Part shown: one piece after another, positions 21,855 to 32,914 of the stretch | How the letters are laid out: every line of letters starts with the position of its first letter | Numbering within the stretch: position 1 is the stretch's first letter | NCBI RefSeq assembly: GCF_932294415.1 | Contig: NC_065537.1 | Span: forward strand, 53,851,802 to 53,915,801 | Source of the DNA: Quercus robur | Lineage: Eukaryota > Streptophyta > Magnoliopsida > Fagales > Fagaceae | DNA length: 64,000 nt | Direction of reading: 5' to 3' | Notes under the pieces: model-generated | The model's input: only the letters and a program-made list of their open reading frames with translations | Database searches by the model: none | Told to the model about the DNA's origin: nothing | Made by a program: the position numbers and the translations under genes

Positions 21855-22536
21855 TGTGGGGCCGGAGAATTTGTGATCCCGGCCCACTTTACATTAGGGC
21901 CCAAGGCCCAAGCCGATGAGACCTATTGCCGAGGACGCATAATGAAAGCCCAAAAAAGGCCCAAGGATGTGGCCAAGGACGATCCCATACTCAGCACCCC
22001 ATAGAACGCCTAAAGAAAAAGGACGAGCTCAGTGCAGGAGCAGGTCAAGGGAAAAAGTTGCCAATACAGCAGTAAAGAACTCTGCGTCTGGCAGATCCAT
22101 GCCTTTCACCATGCTATTCAGCTTTTACAACTACTCCCAACCACTCCAGGTATGGGCTGATAGGACAAGTCTCAACCCCAGAAAGTGGAGCTTACACGTG
22201 GACACTAGAAGGGGGGTAAATGCTAGTATAAAAGGGAAGGAGAACCCATGGAGAAGGGGATCCGAGGCAGGAAGTCCTGGAAGAGGAGAATAATAACATT
22301 AAGCTCCTCGGACAAGGTCTAAAAACGGGAACCATTCATTGTCGCCACCAAAAGAAGATCTCGTTAAACTCGTCAGGATTCACCTTCATGCAAAATTCCA
22401 TAGACACCATGGCTAACCGCTGTTTAGTGACTCGGGCCTAGCCTTTCAAACCCACACTCTACAAATGATATTGTTCGGGCCCTTAAACATACGAACCCGG
22501 TATCTTTCTTAGGTCGCCACAAATCGTGCCCCTACA
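21855..22536 (+). mobile_element. Solo LTR, Tat-like Ty3/gypsy
   Basis: The segment starts TGTGGGGCCGGAG, ends GTGCCCCTACA (682 bp) and is flanked by the perfect 5-bp duplication ATTAC (21850-21854 and 22537-22541). A TATA box (AGTATAAAAGGG) lies at about 22222-22233. GC content is well above its surroundings. The frame at 21967-22293 inside has no recognisable domain and is accidental. Confidence 0.85.
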
Positions 22537-22749
22537 ATTACTCTTTACTATTATGTTAAAATATCGATGATTTTTTTTTTTTTTTTTTTGGTAAGCAGGA
22601 TTCAATCCCAATTCTTTTAACAATATTTCAAAAGTATTGTGGCTCTTTGTCTCTCAATAATTTTTATTTTTTTTTAATTATTCTCTTTATATGGTATGTT
22701 TCCACCATGTATAAAAAGATATGAAAAACTTCAAAAAACAAATGAACCA

Positions 22750-23042
22750 TTGAGAGGTGTAGTCTAGTGGTCTTGGGTGATGCACAAGATGCGCTGAGTG
22801 TGAGGTTCAAGGTTCGAGTCCGAATATAGACTTACTTGAGTTACCTCCCTCAGTAGCTCAAGGTTCACTAGTGTCCCTCATGGTCGTGGGGCTGGGAAGC
22901 TATGGCTCACCATGGTCTCCCTGCACCCCAGCAGGGCCCTAAACCCAGTGGGTAAGATGCTACTATGGTCACGTCTAGGTAGAATTATCACGTTGGTTAC
23001 TCCCCTACCCATTTCCACTCAGCAAAAAAAAAAAAAAAAAAA
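22750..23042 (+). mobile_element. tRNA-derived SINE with poly(A)
   Basis: It has an A box (GTGTAGTCTAGTGG), a B box (GGTTCGAGTCC), a body with CTCATGGTCGTGGGGCTGGG, a 3' section GGTCACGTCTAGGTAGAATT and a terminal A18 run (23025-23042). The 3' section matches the SINE at 55918-56158. Confidence 0.8.
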
Positions 23043-23184
23043 GTATTTTACAACACTATATGTATATATCAAAAAGAATATCCATCAAAATTTATGAATA
23101 TGTGCCAAGATTAATATGATAGATCAGGCAGGTAACATGTAGGCACTAGTAAAATAATAAACAAAAGTACAAAAAACAAAGTAT

Positions 23185-23810
23185 CTAAGATTGCAACCAA
23201 TACTCTTTTAGAATTTAGAGAACTAGAACATCATTGAGTATCAATCTTAATTGAACTTGTATGCAATCCCTTTCAATATGGACAACTTCATTATTTTTAA
23301 GAAACTCATCCTCCATTTTGTGTTGAGGTCTTGATTTAACAACTTTCATAACCGAAAATGTTTATTGAGTCGTAGTAGACACTGTAGACATTATAAGATT
23401 TAGAACAAGACGAATCAATACTTGACAAAATTCTACAATAGAAGACAAATTTTGTAATTTTGGATGATTGAGCACATCAAGTTTGAATAATTAACCTGAA
23501 ATCGCAAATTACTTTTCTTCTACTTTGAAAAATCAAGAGGATAAAACTTTTTTGCAAGTCTACGTGTACCATCAATTTTAAAAGATTTGTAAGCACTATT
23601 CGGATCCAAAGTTTACCTGAGTGTCAAATGTTACAACGCCACATTACCAAATCTTTTATCAAGATCTTTCAATTGAAAATCTATGATAGTATTGATTACA
23701 TCAAGATGATGTGATGTTCCACTATAATGTGATTTTATTGATAACGACCTGGACCTTCAATATAACAAGCACATAAATCTGAAATGTCAATATTAACTTG
23801 GGCATGATTC
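23185..23810 (-). pseudogene. hAT-type transposase remnant (TTF-zinc-finger/hAT dimerisation protein)
   Basis: Across frames, the minus strand gives IDFQLKDLDKRF, LDPNSAYKSFKIDGTRRLAK and KFYPLDFSK, then SVMKVVKSRPQHKMEDEFLK. These follow in order the C-terminal catalytic-to-dimerisation part of plant TTF-type zinc finger/hAT transposases (relatives: ...LDPRDSYKLF..., ...FSAMKIVKTRLRNKMEDEFL...). Several in-frame stops and at least two frame changes are present, so it is dead. The N-terminal zinc finger and most of the RNase-H-like core are missing upstream. No termini of the parent element were identified. Confidence 0.7.
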
Positions 23811-24027
23811 ATGAACCTAAATTTTTAACTTAGCCATGATTCATAAACCAATTTTTTTAAAGTTAAATTATAACCCATAAGATAAAACTACTAACGAATT
23901 CAAGGTTTATAAACAATCATGGAATACAAGAATGAGTATAATCAAACAAAGAATTAAACTTTAGCTGATAAAATCATATATACGATCAATTTAATTTGAT
24001 ATTATATAGAGTATCCAAAAAAAAATT

Positions 24028-24029
<2 letters not shown>

Positions 24030-24066
<37 letters not shown>
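24030..24066. repeat. (AT)n microsatellite
   Basis: Uninterrupted AT dinucleotides. Confidence 0.9.
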
Positions 24067-24068
<2 letters not shown>

Positions 24069-24605
24069 TCTTCTCTTGAATCCTATCATGGGATAAGGGA
24101 TTTAGACTAGTAATCCTATTGTTGAAATGGACTCACAGCTTGCCCATAAATTGTTTAACATTCAACCATCCAATTACCCACTTATGCTAACTAATTTGAT
24201 CTTGAATACAAGTATTTAATGTGGAAGGGAACTCGGGTCACCTCGCTGAACCACATATACAGTGAGGTAAATGGGATGATAGCCAAGCTAGCTAAAAAAG
24301 GACATGCCCAAATGTTGTGAAGTGTTATTTGATACATGTCTCATCTTTTTTATCACTACTTATTTTAGAGATAGGATGGGATCTTCAACCCACCCACGTA
24401 AATAATAATATAATATTTATATGTCATTTTGTACTATGTTAATGTATTGTGATGTTACACTATGTCTGTTATATATAAACTAACAAAATTACTTTAATTG
24501 TTTTAGTTTTATTAATATAACTATGCTCCCTTTCAAGGCAGAAAAAAAAATCATTTTAGGATAGCAAGGCCAAACAATCCAATTCACGATTTTAACAATC
24601 TTTTA

Positions 24606-24830
24606 CTCAGTGTTCGCTTGGGATGCACTTATAAGTTAATTTATTTCTTATTTTTTCTACCATTTGTGGGTTCCAAGTAAATCACCTACTTATTTTATTT
24701 AACTTTTTCTTATTTTTCTTACTATTTGTGGATCTCACGTAAGTTAACTACTTATTTTATTTAATTTTTACGCTTTATATTCTATTTACAGTACTTTCAA
24801 CAAAAGATTAGATAAATTGTTCTCAAACAA
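24606..24830. mobile_element. MITE of the TTTGTGGGT/ACTATT family
   Basis: It opens with GTGTTCGCTTGGGATGCACT, has repeated TTATTTTATTTAA and ACCATTTGTGGGTTCCAAG phrases, and closes with TACAGTACTTTCAACAAAAG and CTCAAACAAACAC. Related, diverged elements lie at 43487-43690 and 50430-50572. Confidence 0.45.
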
Positions 24831-24909
24831 ACACAAATCTAGTCATTATCCAAATTCCAAAGTCACTAAGATGAAAAAGTTTTAATACTTTAATATTATT
24901 TTTTATATA

Positions 24910-24912
<3 letters not shown>

Positions 24913-24992
<80 letters not shown>
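24913..24992. repeat. Compound (GT)n(TA)n(GA)n microsatellite
   Basis: GTGTGTGTGT, then a TATATA run, then about 19 GA units. The RERERE and LSLSLS frames across it are artefacts. Confidence 0.95.
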
Positions 24993-24997
<5 letters not shown>

Positions 24998-25211
24998 GTA
25001 ACTTCACAAGAATTACACAAGAAAATAGTTATGTAATAAATAATCTTAGAAACAATAAGAGTTGCCTACCTCCACTACACATTATTTTCTATTTTTCCAA
25101 AATTCACCATTTTTTTCCGCTAATCTCAAAGTCCTCACCTCTCATCTCCTCCTTCATGCCCATGGCTACACCCTTTCCAGTCTAGACCACCCCTACAGAC
25201 TGCTTGGTGGT

Positions 25212-25833
25212 TGTGGGGACTCGAGGACTGAGGAAGGGTACAACAAGCTGTGACTATCATTATAAAAGCACTCCAAGCCTGAGGAGGGGATTTACCCAAG
25301 GATAGGATGAGAAGAGACAAAATATTTTCTAGAAGTCGGAATGAAGAGGATAGTGTTCAGAGAGAGAGTCAAGGTAGGTGAAGGAAGTTTCCAGTGAAAG
25401 CTCACCTACTGCTTCTGCATTAAATGACTGGCAACAGGTTTACTAGCTGCATCGATGAGGAAGTGACCTGAATAGTAGAATTCATAGCTAAGCAGCTCCT
25501 TCTACCACTTTTAACAGAGGTTTAAAGGGACAGGTGTCCTAAGGAGAGTCGGGAAGATTATAGATGGAGGGCTAGGATGCAATAAACTTAGGAGTATATA
25601 AAGAAAGATGACTCCTAGATGAATGGACCCCAGAAAAAATCAGGAAAAAAATATTAGAACAAAAAAAGTGAGAGAGAGAGAGAGAGAGAATAGTGTACAT
25701 CCTTGCGCAAGAACATCGTCCTTGAGTGAGATTGTAAAGAACCATTTATATACTTAATCTTTGGGCCTAGCTAGACAGCACCAATTTCACTATTCTTAGT
25801 GAGTTTGGGCCACCAGATTTTTGTGTCCTTACA
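25212..25833 (+). repeat. 5' LTR of the Tat element
   Basis: It begins TGTGGGGACTCGAGG and ends GTGTCCTTACA. A TATA box (GAGTATATAAAG) is at about 25593. Compared with the 3' LTR it lacks about 85 bp near its 3' end. The join falls at CTTTGGGCCTAG, between TTTG repeats present in the intact LTR. Substitutions relative to the 3' LTR are frequent, so the insertion is old. Confidence 0.9.
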
Positions 25834-25992
25834 ATTGACACCGTTTATGAGGAACAAGGTTTTGTTGTGGGTTTGTTTTGATTAGCCATGGCCAACTTGG
25901 AACTGAATAGGGAAGAATCTATTGGTTCATAGAGGGAAAATTAGTTTGTTAATCTAGAGCGAAAGAGAGACAGACATCATACACCAAGTGTT

Positions 25993-27505
25993 ATGGTAGA
26001 GTCCTACCATACAGAGCGTACTAAAAGGAGTCACTCAAGGATAGGGAGCCATGCTTCGCATGAGCAGGAAACGCGAAAACTGAAACTTGAGATAAATCAC
26101 TTGCGTAGGAAACTGCGGCAAAGGGAGCGTGATAGAAGGAGTCCACCACCCCCGTCAAGTGATGGATCTAAGGAGAGTAAGGATCGCTCATATCGCCATA
26201 GGTCTAGAACCCCATCCAGTGAGTCCTTCTTAGCATCTTCACACCAGGATAAACTGAAAAATGGCAAAAGTTCAAGTGTGGGCAAGGGTCATCTCACCAT
26301 AGCATGGGGAATGACGCAATGAGTAGGGCACTTTATCAAATATCAAAATCACCCTTTGTTAGGAAAATCAACAAGGCCAAGCTTCCCCACCGGTTTTCAC
26401 AACCAATATTCACCATCTATAATGGAAGATCTAATCCCGTAGAGCATGTGAGCCACTTCAATCAGAAGATGGCAGTTCATTATGGTAATGAAGCCCTTAT
26501 GTGCAAGGTATTCCCCTCCAGCCTTGAGCCTGTGGCTATGCGGTGGTTTGATGTTTTGGAAGAGAGGTCAATAAGGTCCTTTGAGGAGTTGATAAGGGCA
26601 TTTAGTGCTAGATTTGTGACGTGCAGTAGGGTCCCTAAGCCTTTAGATTCTTTGTCGTCTATAGCGATGAGGGAAGGCAAGACTTTCGAAACCTATTCGA
26701 ACAGATATTGGGAAACGTACAATGAAATAGATAGGGATTTTGAGGATGTAGCAGTGAGAATTTTTGAGGTAGGGCTTTCGACGGAGCATGAGTTGAGAAA
26801 GTCACTAACAATGAAGTCTACCCTTAGTATGCGCCAACTTATAGATCGCATTGATAAGTATAAACGAGTAGAGGAAGATCAGACCCAAGGAAAGGGCAAG
26901 GTGAAGACATTTCCTAAAAAGAGGGATCCTCGGGGAGGAGGATATCACAGTAACCAACCGAGGAGAGATTTCCCCAACCAGACATCATTTGTGGGTGCTC
27001 AAGTGGTTAGTTCATTGTTTAAAGAGCCTATCTATCAAATACTGGAAAAGATATAAAAAAAATGAACCGTATTTCAAATGGCTCAATAAAATGGGTAGGG
27101 ACCCATCCAAGAGAAACCAAAGCCTTTATTGTCATTATCATCAGGAAAAAGGACACACAATTGAAGATTGTAGGACTTTACGTGATCATCTGGATCAACT
27201 GGTGAAGGCAAGGAAGTTAAGGCAGTTCTTGCACCAACCTGCTAGTCAATTTGGACTGCCCAAAACTAGGTATGAAAGGGATGGAGCTCCTCGGCCAGCC
27301 CTGGGCACAATTAATGTCATTTTTGCTAAGCCCAGGGGCAATGCTGGAACTTGCTCGAGGGTTATGTCTATGGTTTCAAGTCCCGACTTGGAAGACAAGA
27401 GCCAGGCTTGCAAAAAGGCCAAAATAGTGGTCATGCCCACTTTAGGTTTTTCAAAAGAAGATAAGGAGGGGATGTTCCAGCAGCATGATAATGCCCTGGT
27501 GGTAA
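25993..27505 (+). pseudogene. gag of the Tat element
   Basis: It starts with a basic, coiled-coil-like head (LEINHLRRKLRQRERDRR) and an Arg/Ser-rich stretch. The retrotransposon gag domain follows (YNGRSNPVEHVSHFNQKM, ALMCKVFPSSLEPVAMRWF, about 26400-26830). After it come a basic linker and a C-H-H-C zinc knuckle (CHYHQEKGHTIEDC, about 27129-27170). The frame changes twice: near 26275 into frame 3 and back at the A-run near 27050. The gag forms the virus-like particle and binds RNA. The sequence is cut at 27505 by the nested solo LTR and resumes at 29135 with the protease. Confidence 0.85.
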
Positions 27506-29134
27506 TGTTGACACCCCATTTTGCGACTCGCATTTAACCTCACATGGAAGGTAAAAGGGTAATTTCACCTTGGAAATATGCATCTTTATTCTGGTCACTA
27601 GATCATTAATCTCATTTCACCAAAATGATCTTGATATTGTAACGATCAAATCGACTAGTCATAAGCCCTAATCGAACCATCAGAATAAAAGTTATCATCA
27701 AATCAAGTTCTAATGGCCGAGATGCACCATCACAAATTAAGTCCAACTATATGTGATTATGAACAATTGATTTCAATTGATTATAAGTATAATCAATTTG
27801 AGAACGATGATATATCATAATTTGATTGGTTAGGACTACATTTTATGGTAGGGTTGCAAACACCTAATTAACTAGATAGTTAAACATTAATTATTCAATG
27901 AGTAATTTGTGCAATTATCTTTTAATTAGGGTAAATTGGAACAATTGATTGGCTTACTCCTCACTCTCACCAATATTTCCATTTAATGCATCAGATTTCC
28001 CCCAAGGCTAAAATGAGGTCTAGGTTCATGATTCTTTGTCAACTTTCATTAAATGGTCTTTCATTCATATTTCCTTCACCACTACTATATAAACCCTCCA
28101 TCTCTTTCATTCCAAAACACACAAAAAACTCCTTCTCTTCCCCTCTCTTGAGTTCTAATAAAATTGAGTAGTCTTGTCATATCTTGGTTTTCCTGAGATT
28201 CAAGGTATTGAGTGAGACTCACACTTCCTCTCCTAACTCTTCTTTTCCTCCACCCTTAGGACCTCCCTCAAGATTCTCCTCCTCTGACATATGGATCTTG
28301 CATGAAAGTATAATCATTTTCCCTAATTGTTTGCCATGATGATAGTTTAAGATTAAAGCATAATAATAATCATTTAAATTCTTTTGAATATGTTTGAATG
28401 TTTTTAATTGTTCTTATATGTTCTTCACATGTTCTTGGTTGTTCATCACATGTTCATGCATGACACTAGTTTTGATCTTAAATCCACATCAAAAACATGA
28501 AAAATATTTTTGTTTAATAATATTTTTAAATTCTTGAATCTAAAATATCACCATCCACACACATTCACTAGAATTTATTTGTCAATCCAAATGAAAATGC
28601 CTAATAAATTGAAATAGAGTTTATCACATACACACTTTAAATTCAACATGCAAATTAATTGATAACATATTAGATGATATGATATGAATGTTGGCCATCA
28701 TAGTCTAGAAGACCGGTTTCACCGGGCAAGGTGGGTGCCTAACACCTTCCTACCTTGTAACATAACCTCCGAGCTTAGATCAAGAGTTAGTAGATCAAAT
28801 ACTTATCCATGTAATTTTCGATTTTTAGATTGTAATTAGGAAACAAAGCCATGTACTTTATCTTAGATTGTATCTAGGACCAAAGTCATGTAATTTTCCT
28901 ATGATCAATGTAAATTCAATTACAAATTAATAAAATGAGGAATTTTTCAATTTTCTTTTTCTTTTTTATTCCAATAATTAAATAAGTGGCGACTCCATTG
29001 TAAAACCCTTAATCTAAAGGGGAAAATATAATTAGCCAAACCTCCATTTTGAGAGGCAATAACACGACTTCACTCATTCACGTGGGTTTAGCCCAACATC
29101 CTAAAAAGGGGGGCCCAGGGCACAGTCTCTCATA
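27506..29134 (+). mobile_element. Solo LTR (Ogre/Tat-like) nested in the gag-protease junction
   Basis: The insert starts TGTTGACACCCCATTTTGCG and is flanked by the 5-bp duplication GGTAA (27501-27505 and 29135-29139). Removing it rejoins the reading frame of the host element through ALVV into the protease, which fixes the boundaries. A TATA box (CTATATAAACCC) lies at about 28086. The part around 28710-28790 (ACCGGTTTCACCGGGCAAGG, GTGGGTGCCTAACACCTTCC) and GTGGCGACTCCATTG (28986) resemble the R-U5 of Ogre/Tat LTRs. The last bases are CATA rather than the usual CA, which may reflect mutation. Confidence 0.8.
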
Positions 29135-29640
29135 GGTAACCATTTGGATTAAGGGGTATTATATAAGAAAGGTCCTAGTAGACCAGGGAAGTGAAGTGGA
29201 GATTATGTACCCGGACTTGTATAAAGGGTTAAGTCTCAGGCCCGAGGACTTGGAGAAGTATAATTCACCACTAGTGGGCTTTGATGGGAGGTTGGTAATT
29301 CCTCGCGGGATGATAAGGTTACTTGTATAGGTTGGGGACGAGGAGGTGCAAGTTAACTTCATTGTAGTCGAAACTTATTCCCCTTACACAACCATCCTAG
29401 CTAGACCATGGCTTCATGTTATAAGAGCAGTTTGGTTAACCTTACATTTGAAAGTTAAGTACCCCACACAAGGAAGAGTAGGGGAATTAGTAGGAAGTCA
29501 AGCAATGCTTAGGTAGTGTCTGATAGCAGCCATTACACGACAACCCGCAAATCAAGCAGTGGTAGAAAAGGGGCGAATCCCATAGCAATCAAAAGGTCTC
29601 GAAGTAGGATTTAGGACCGAGTTGCAGGGGGTACCATCCA
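29135..29640 (+). pseudogene. Aspartic protease domain of the Tat element
   Basis: The plus frame reads RKVLVDQGSEVEIMYPDLYK, then GLSLRPEDLEKY, VNFIVVETYSPYTTIL and RPWLHVIRA. The DQGS sequence is the active-site DxGS motif of retropepsins, and the trailing ILARPWLH block closes the family fold. The enzyme would cut the Gag-Pol polyprotein. A stop interrupts it at about 29318 (LLV*VGDEE), with another near 29515. The start of the domain lies directly behind the nested LTR. Confidence 0.85.
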
Positions 29641-30650
29641 AGGAATTGGAAAAGGTTTTAATTGGTCAAGATGAGGAGAAATACTTTCAAGTGGGGTCTC
29701 AATTGCCACCCTTGGAGAAAGCAGCGTTGGTGAAGTTTCTGGAAGATAATATGGATGTGTTTGCCTGGAGCACTTATGACTTGCCCGGGATTGATCCAGA
29801 GTTTATATGTCATCAGTTGAATGTGAATTCAAATGCGGTTCCACAAAAGTAACCACCTCGGTGCTCATCAAAAGAGCATGCTGAGGCAGTGAAAGCTGAG
29901 GTGAATAAACTTAAGTAAGCAGGGGCAATCAAGGAAATCTTTTATCCTGAATGGCCAGCCAATACTACGGTGGTGAAGAAGAAAAATGGGAAATGATGTG
30001 TGCGCATAGATTTCACGGATCTGAATAAAGTTTGCCTGAAGGATCCCTTACCCGTTCCTCAAATTAACCAATTGGTGGACACAACATGTGGACACCCTAG
30101 GATGAGCTTCTTGGATGCTTTCCAAGAGTATCATCAGATACCTTTAGCATTACCCGATCAAGAAAAGATTTCCTTCTAAACTCCCACTAGCTATTATCAT
30201 TATCAGGTGATGCCATTTTGCCTCAAAAATGCAGGATCCACATATCAAAGAATGGTGAAACGAATGTTTGAGTCACAACTTGGGAGGAATGTGGAAGCAT
30301 ATATCGATGACATGGTGATAAAGAGCAAAAAAGTTGAGGAGCATTTGGCAGACTTGAGGGAGGTATTTTCAGTATTGCGAGAACACAGACAGTGCTTAAA
30401 TGCATCAAAATGTTCTTTCGGGGTCAACTCAAGAAAGTTCCTAAGCTACATGATCATGCACCAAGGAATTGAAGTCAATCTCGATCAAATTAAAGCCATT
30501 AACAATTTACATCCTCCTCGGAATCCTAAGGAGGTGCAAAAGTTAACAGGGATGGTAGCAACTCTGAACAGATTTATCTCCCAGTCGGCAGATAGATGTC
30601 ATCCATTTTTTCAGCTTCTTCACAAGTAGAAGGACTTTCGATGGACCAAG
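29641..30650 (+). pseudogene. Reverse transcriptase domain of the Tat element
   Basis: Recognisable blocks in order are GQDEEKYFQVGSQLPP and DVFAWSTYDLPGIDP. These are followed by AGAIKEIFYPEWPANTTVVK, CVRIDFTDLNKVCLKDPLP (catalytic Asp in RIDFTDLN) and MPFCLKNAGSTYQRMVK. Last comes AYIDDMVIKSK, with the YIDD catalytic pair at about 30302-30313, then the thumb/connection segment NPKEVQKLTGMVATLNRFIS. Stops fall at about 29850, 29916, 29994, 30178 and 30628, so no functional enzyme can be made. The last RT block and RNase H follow directly. Confidence 0.9.
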
Positions 30651-31060
30651 GAGTGTGTATTGGATTTTGAGGAGCTTAAACAGTATTTTTCATGCCCTCC
30701 TGTCCTCTCTAGGCCCAAGAAGGAAGAAATATTATATGCATACTTAACAGTCACGAATTATGCAGTTAGTCTGGTTCTGGTTAGAAATGAGAATGGAGTA
30801 CAAAAACCCGTCTACTATGTTAGTAAATCCCTGCACGAAGCTGAGACACATTATTTACCCATGGAGAATGCGGTGTTAGCCCTTGTACATGCCACGAAGA
30901 AGCTTCCAAATTATTTTCAAGCACATACCGTTGTGGTGCTTACCCAACTCTCTTTACAAGCTCTCCTACGAAAATCAAACTACATAGGCAGGATTGCTAA
31001 ATGGGGGACCATGCTAGGTTCCTATGATGTTAGGTACATGCCTCGTACTGCCACATAAAG
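30651..31060 (+). pseudogene. First RNase H domain (degenerate) of the Tat element
   Basis: The frame includes YAYLTVTNYAVSLVLVRNEN, KPVYYVSKSLHEAETHY, MENAVLALVHATKKL and VVVLTQLSLQALLRKS. The positions usually held by catalytic Asp in Ty3/gypsy RNase H (YLDAS and VxTDH) are T and Q here, while the Glu (MENAV) remains. That matches Tat elements, in which the first RNase H decayed to a connection-like role. The frame breaks at 31058 (RTAT*). Confidence 0.8.
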
Positions 31061-31429
31061 GGACAAGTCTTGGCAGATTTTGTGGTGGAGTTTACAGAAA
31101 GCATGGTCGATGATAGGAAAGGAATAGTAGAGGTTATAGCGGTCTCGGTTTCTGTTGTTGCCATATGGGAGGTGTACACGGACGGAGCAGCTAACCGAAA
31201 AGGATCAGGAGTAGGAATCGTGTTAATAACCTCGGAGAAGCTGGTGATGGAGAAATCACTTCGTTTGGGTTTTCTGACCACGAACAATGAAGCTGAGTAT
31301 GAAGCTTTATTGGCTAGGATGGCAATGGTTAAAAAGTTAGGAGGAGAAGTTGTAGAAGTGTATTCAGATTCTCGGCTGGTTATAGGGCAAGTCAATGGTG
31401 AGTTTGAAGCTAGGAATGAACGCATGTAG
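31061..31429 (+). pseudogene. Second (archaeal-type) RNase H domain of the Tat element
   Basis: The frame reads VYTDGAANRKGSGVGIVL, NNEAEYEALLARMAM and VVEVYSDSRLVIGQVNG. All three acidic residues (TDGA, EAEYEA, YSDSR) are present, unlike the first RNase H. This acquired aRNH is the defining feature of the Tat clade. It would remove RNA from RNA-DNA hybrids in reverse transcription. It stops at 31428 (ERM*), after which the frame to integrase resumes at 31463. Confidence 0.85.
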
Positions 31430-32827
31430 ATTCCAAGGGGACAGAATTCTTATGCAGATTCTTTGGCTATGCTGGCAACTTCTTTGGGGTCAAATTTGCC
31501 ACGAGTCATCATTATTAAAGACACGGCTCATCCCAACTTTATAGAGAAGCCCTTCGTCGGAGTGTATAGTATTCAGGTGGGGCCTAGTTGGATGGACCCC
31601 CTGATAATTTTCTTAAAGCAAGGACTATTATTCGAGGATAAAGGCGAGGTAGAAAAGAGACGTAGGAAAATCCCACATTACAGGTTGTCTGAAGAGCATA
31701 AGTTGTATAAACGCTCTCACTCAAAGCTGTATCTACTGTGTGTACATCCCAAGGCAGTGGAGCTCTTGTTAAAGGAGTTGCACGAAGGGATTTGTGAGAG
31801 TCATATGGGTGGCAGATCTTTAGCCCACAGAGCCCTTACCTAGGGGTACTAGTGGCCGAGCATGTAGAAAACTTCTCAGGATTATGTTAAGAAGTGCGAC
31901 CAGTGTTAAAGGTACGCCCCTGATATTCATCAACCAGGAGGGGTTCTAAACCCACTTTCTAATCCTTGGTCGTTTGCTTAGTGGGGCTTGAACATAGTGG
32001 GTCCATTTCCTCAAGCCACAGGAAACCGGAGATGGCTCCTCATCGGGACAGACTATTTCACTAAGTGGGCAGAGGCTGAACCTTTGTCCAATATCAGGGA
32101 CGTGGATGCTAAGAGGTTTATATGTAGAAATGTCATCACCAGGTTTAGAGTTCCTCATGCATTGATCTCGAACAACAGGCTTCAGTTTGATAGTAAGGCC
32201 TTCTGAAGGTACTATGGAGAGTTGGGGATCAGGAATAGATATTCTACTCCTGCCTATCCAAAAGGGAACGGGTAGGCCGAGACTACAAATAAGGCCATAG
32301 TGTCTAGATTGAAGAAAAGATTAGATGACGCAAAAGAAAGGTCGGTGGATGAGTTACCCCACGTATTATGGACTCATCGCACTACACCCCGAAGATCAAC
32401 TGGGGAAACTCCTTTTTCACTGACTTATGGAACTGAAGCAGTAATCCTTATTGAATCCGAATTCTTGGCCTTAAGAACTAACCAGTTCAGTGTCGAGGAG
32501 AATGATCTCCTACTCTCGACCAATTTGGAGCTAGTAGAGGAAAGAAGAGAAATGGCTACAGTAAAGGTGGCGCATTACCAGCAAAGACTTAAGCAAGGGT
32601 ATGACAAAGGAGTGAAGTTGAGGCCATTAACCCCAGGGGACTTAGTTCTCAGAAAAGTGGTAGAAATAGCAAGAAACCCAACCTGGGGGAAGTTGGGCCC
32701 CAATCGGGAAGGCCCATACCAAATAACATCAATGGCAAACATTGGGGCTTATTACTTGGAAGACTTAGACAAAAAAGTGGTTCCACACCCTTGGAATGTA
32801 AATAACTTACGACGTCATTATTATTAA
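31430..32827 (+). pseudogene. Integrase of the Tat element
   Basis: The linker to 31750 is followed by an HHCC zinc finger (HEGICESHMGGRS...KKCDQC, about 31779-31905). The catalytic core then reads NIVGPFPQATGNRRW, GTDYFTKWAEAE (first Asp), VPHALISNNRLQFDSKAF, and NGxAETTNKAI (Glu). The second catalytic Asp, normally in SDNG, is Asn (SNNR), and stops occur near 31843, 31855, 31980, 32204 and 32273. The C-terminal part (LRPLTPGDLVLRKV...GPYQITSMANIGAYYLEDLD) carries the GPY/F-like module and ends at the stop at 32825. It would have joined cDNA to host DNA. Confidence 0.9.
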
Positions 32828-32914
32828 CGTTATGATGTTCTTTTTGTTCATGTCTGGCTCCTTTATGTGTTACTGTGGCTGCAATTTATATTGTAATCCC
32901 TTTATATGAAAAAT

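Noticed and set aside
21967..22293. 108-residue frame rich in Arg
   Set aside because: It is wholly within the solo LTR at 21855-22536 and has no domain.
22750..22820. tRNA-like sequence with A and B boxes, considered as a tRNA gene
   Set aside because: It is followed by a SINE body and a poly(A) tail and does not close into a standard acceptor stem. The same applies to the other tRNA-like heads in the window.
24913..25185. 90-residue frame with RERERE run
   Set aside because: It is a translation of the (TA)n(GA)n microsatellite and adjacent non-coding sequence.
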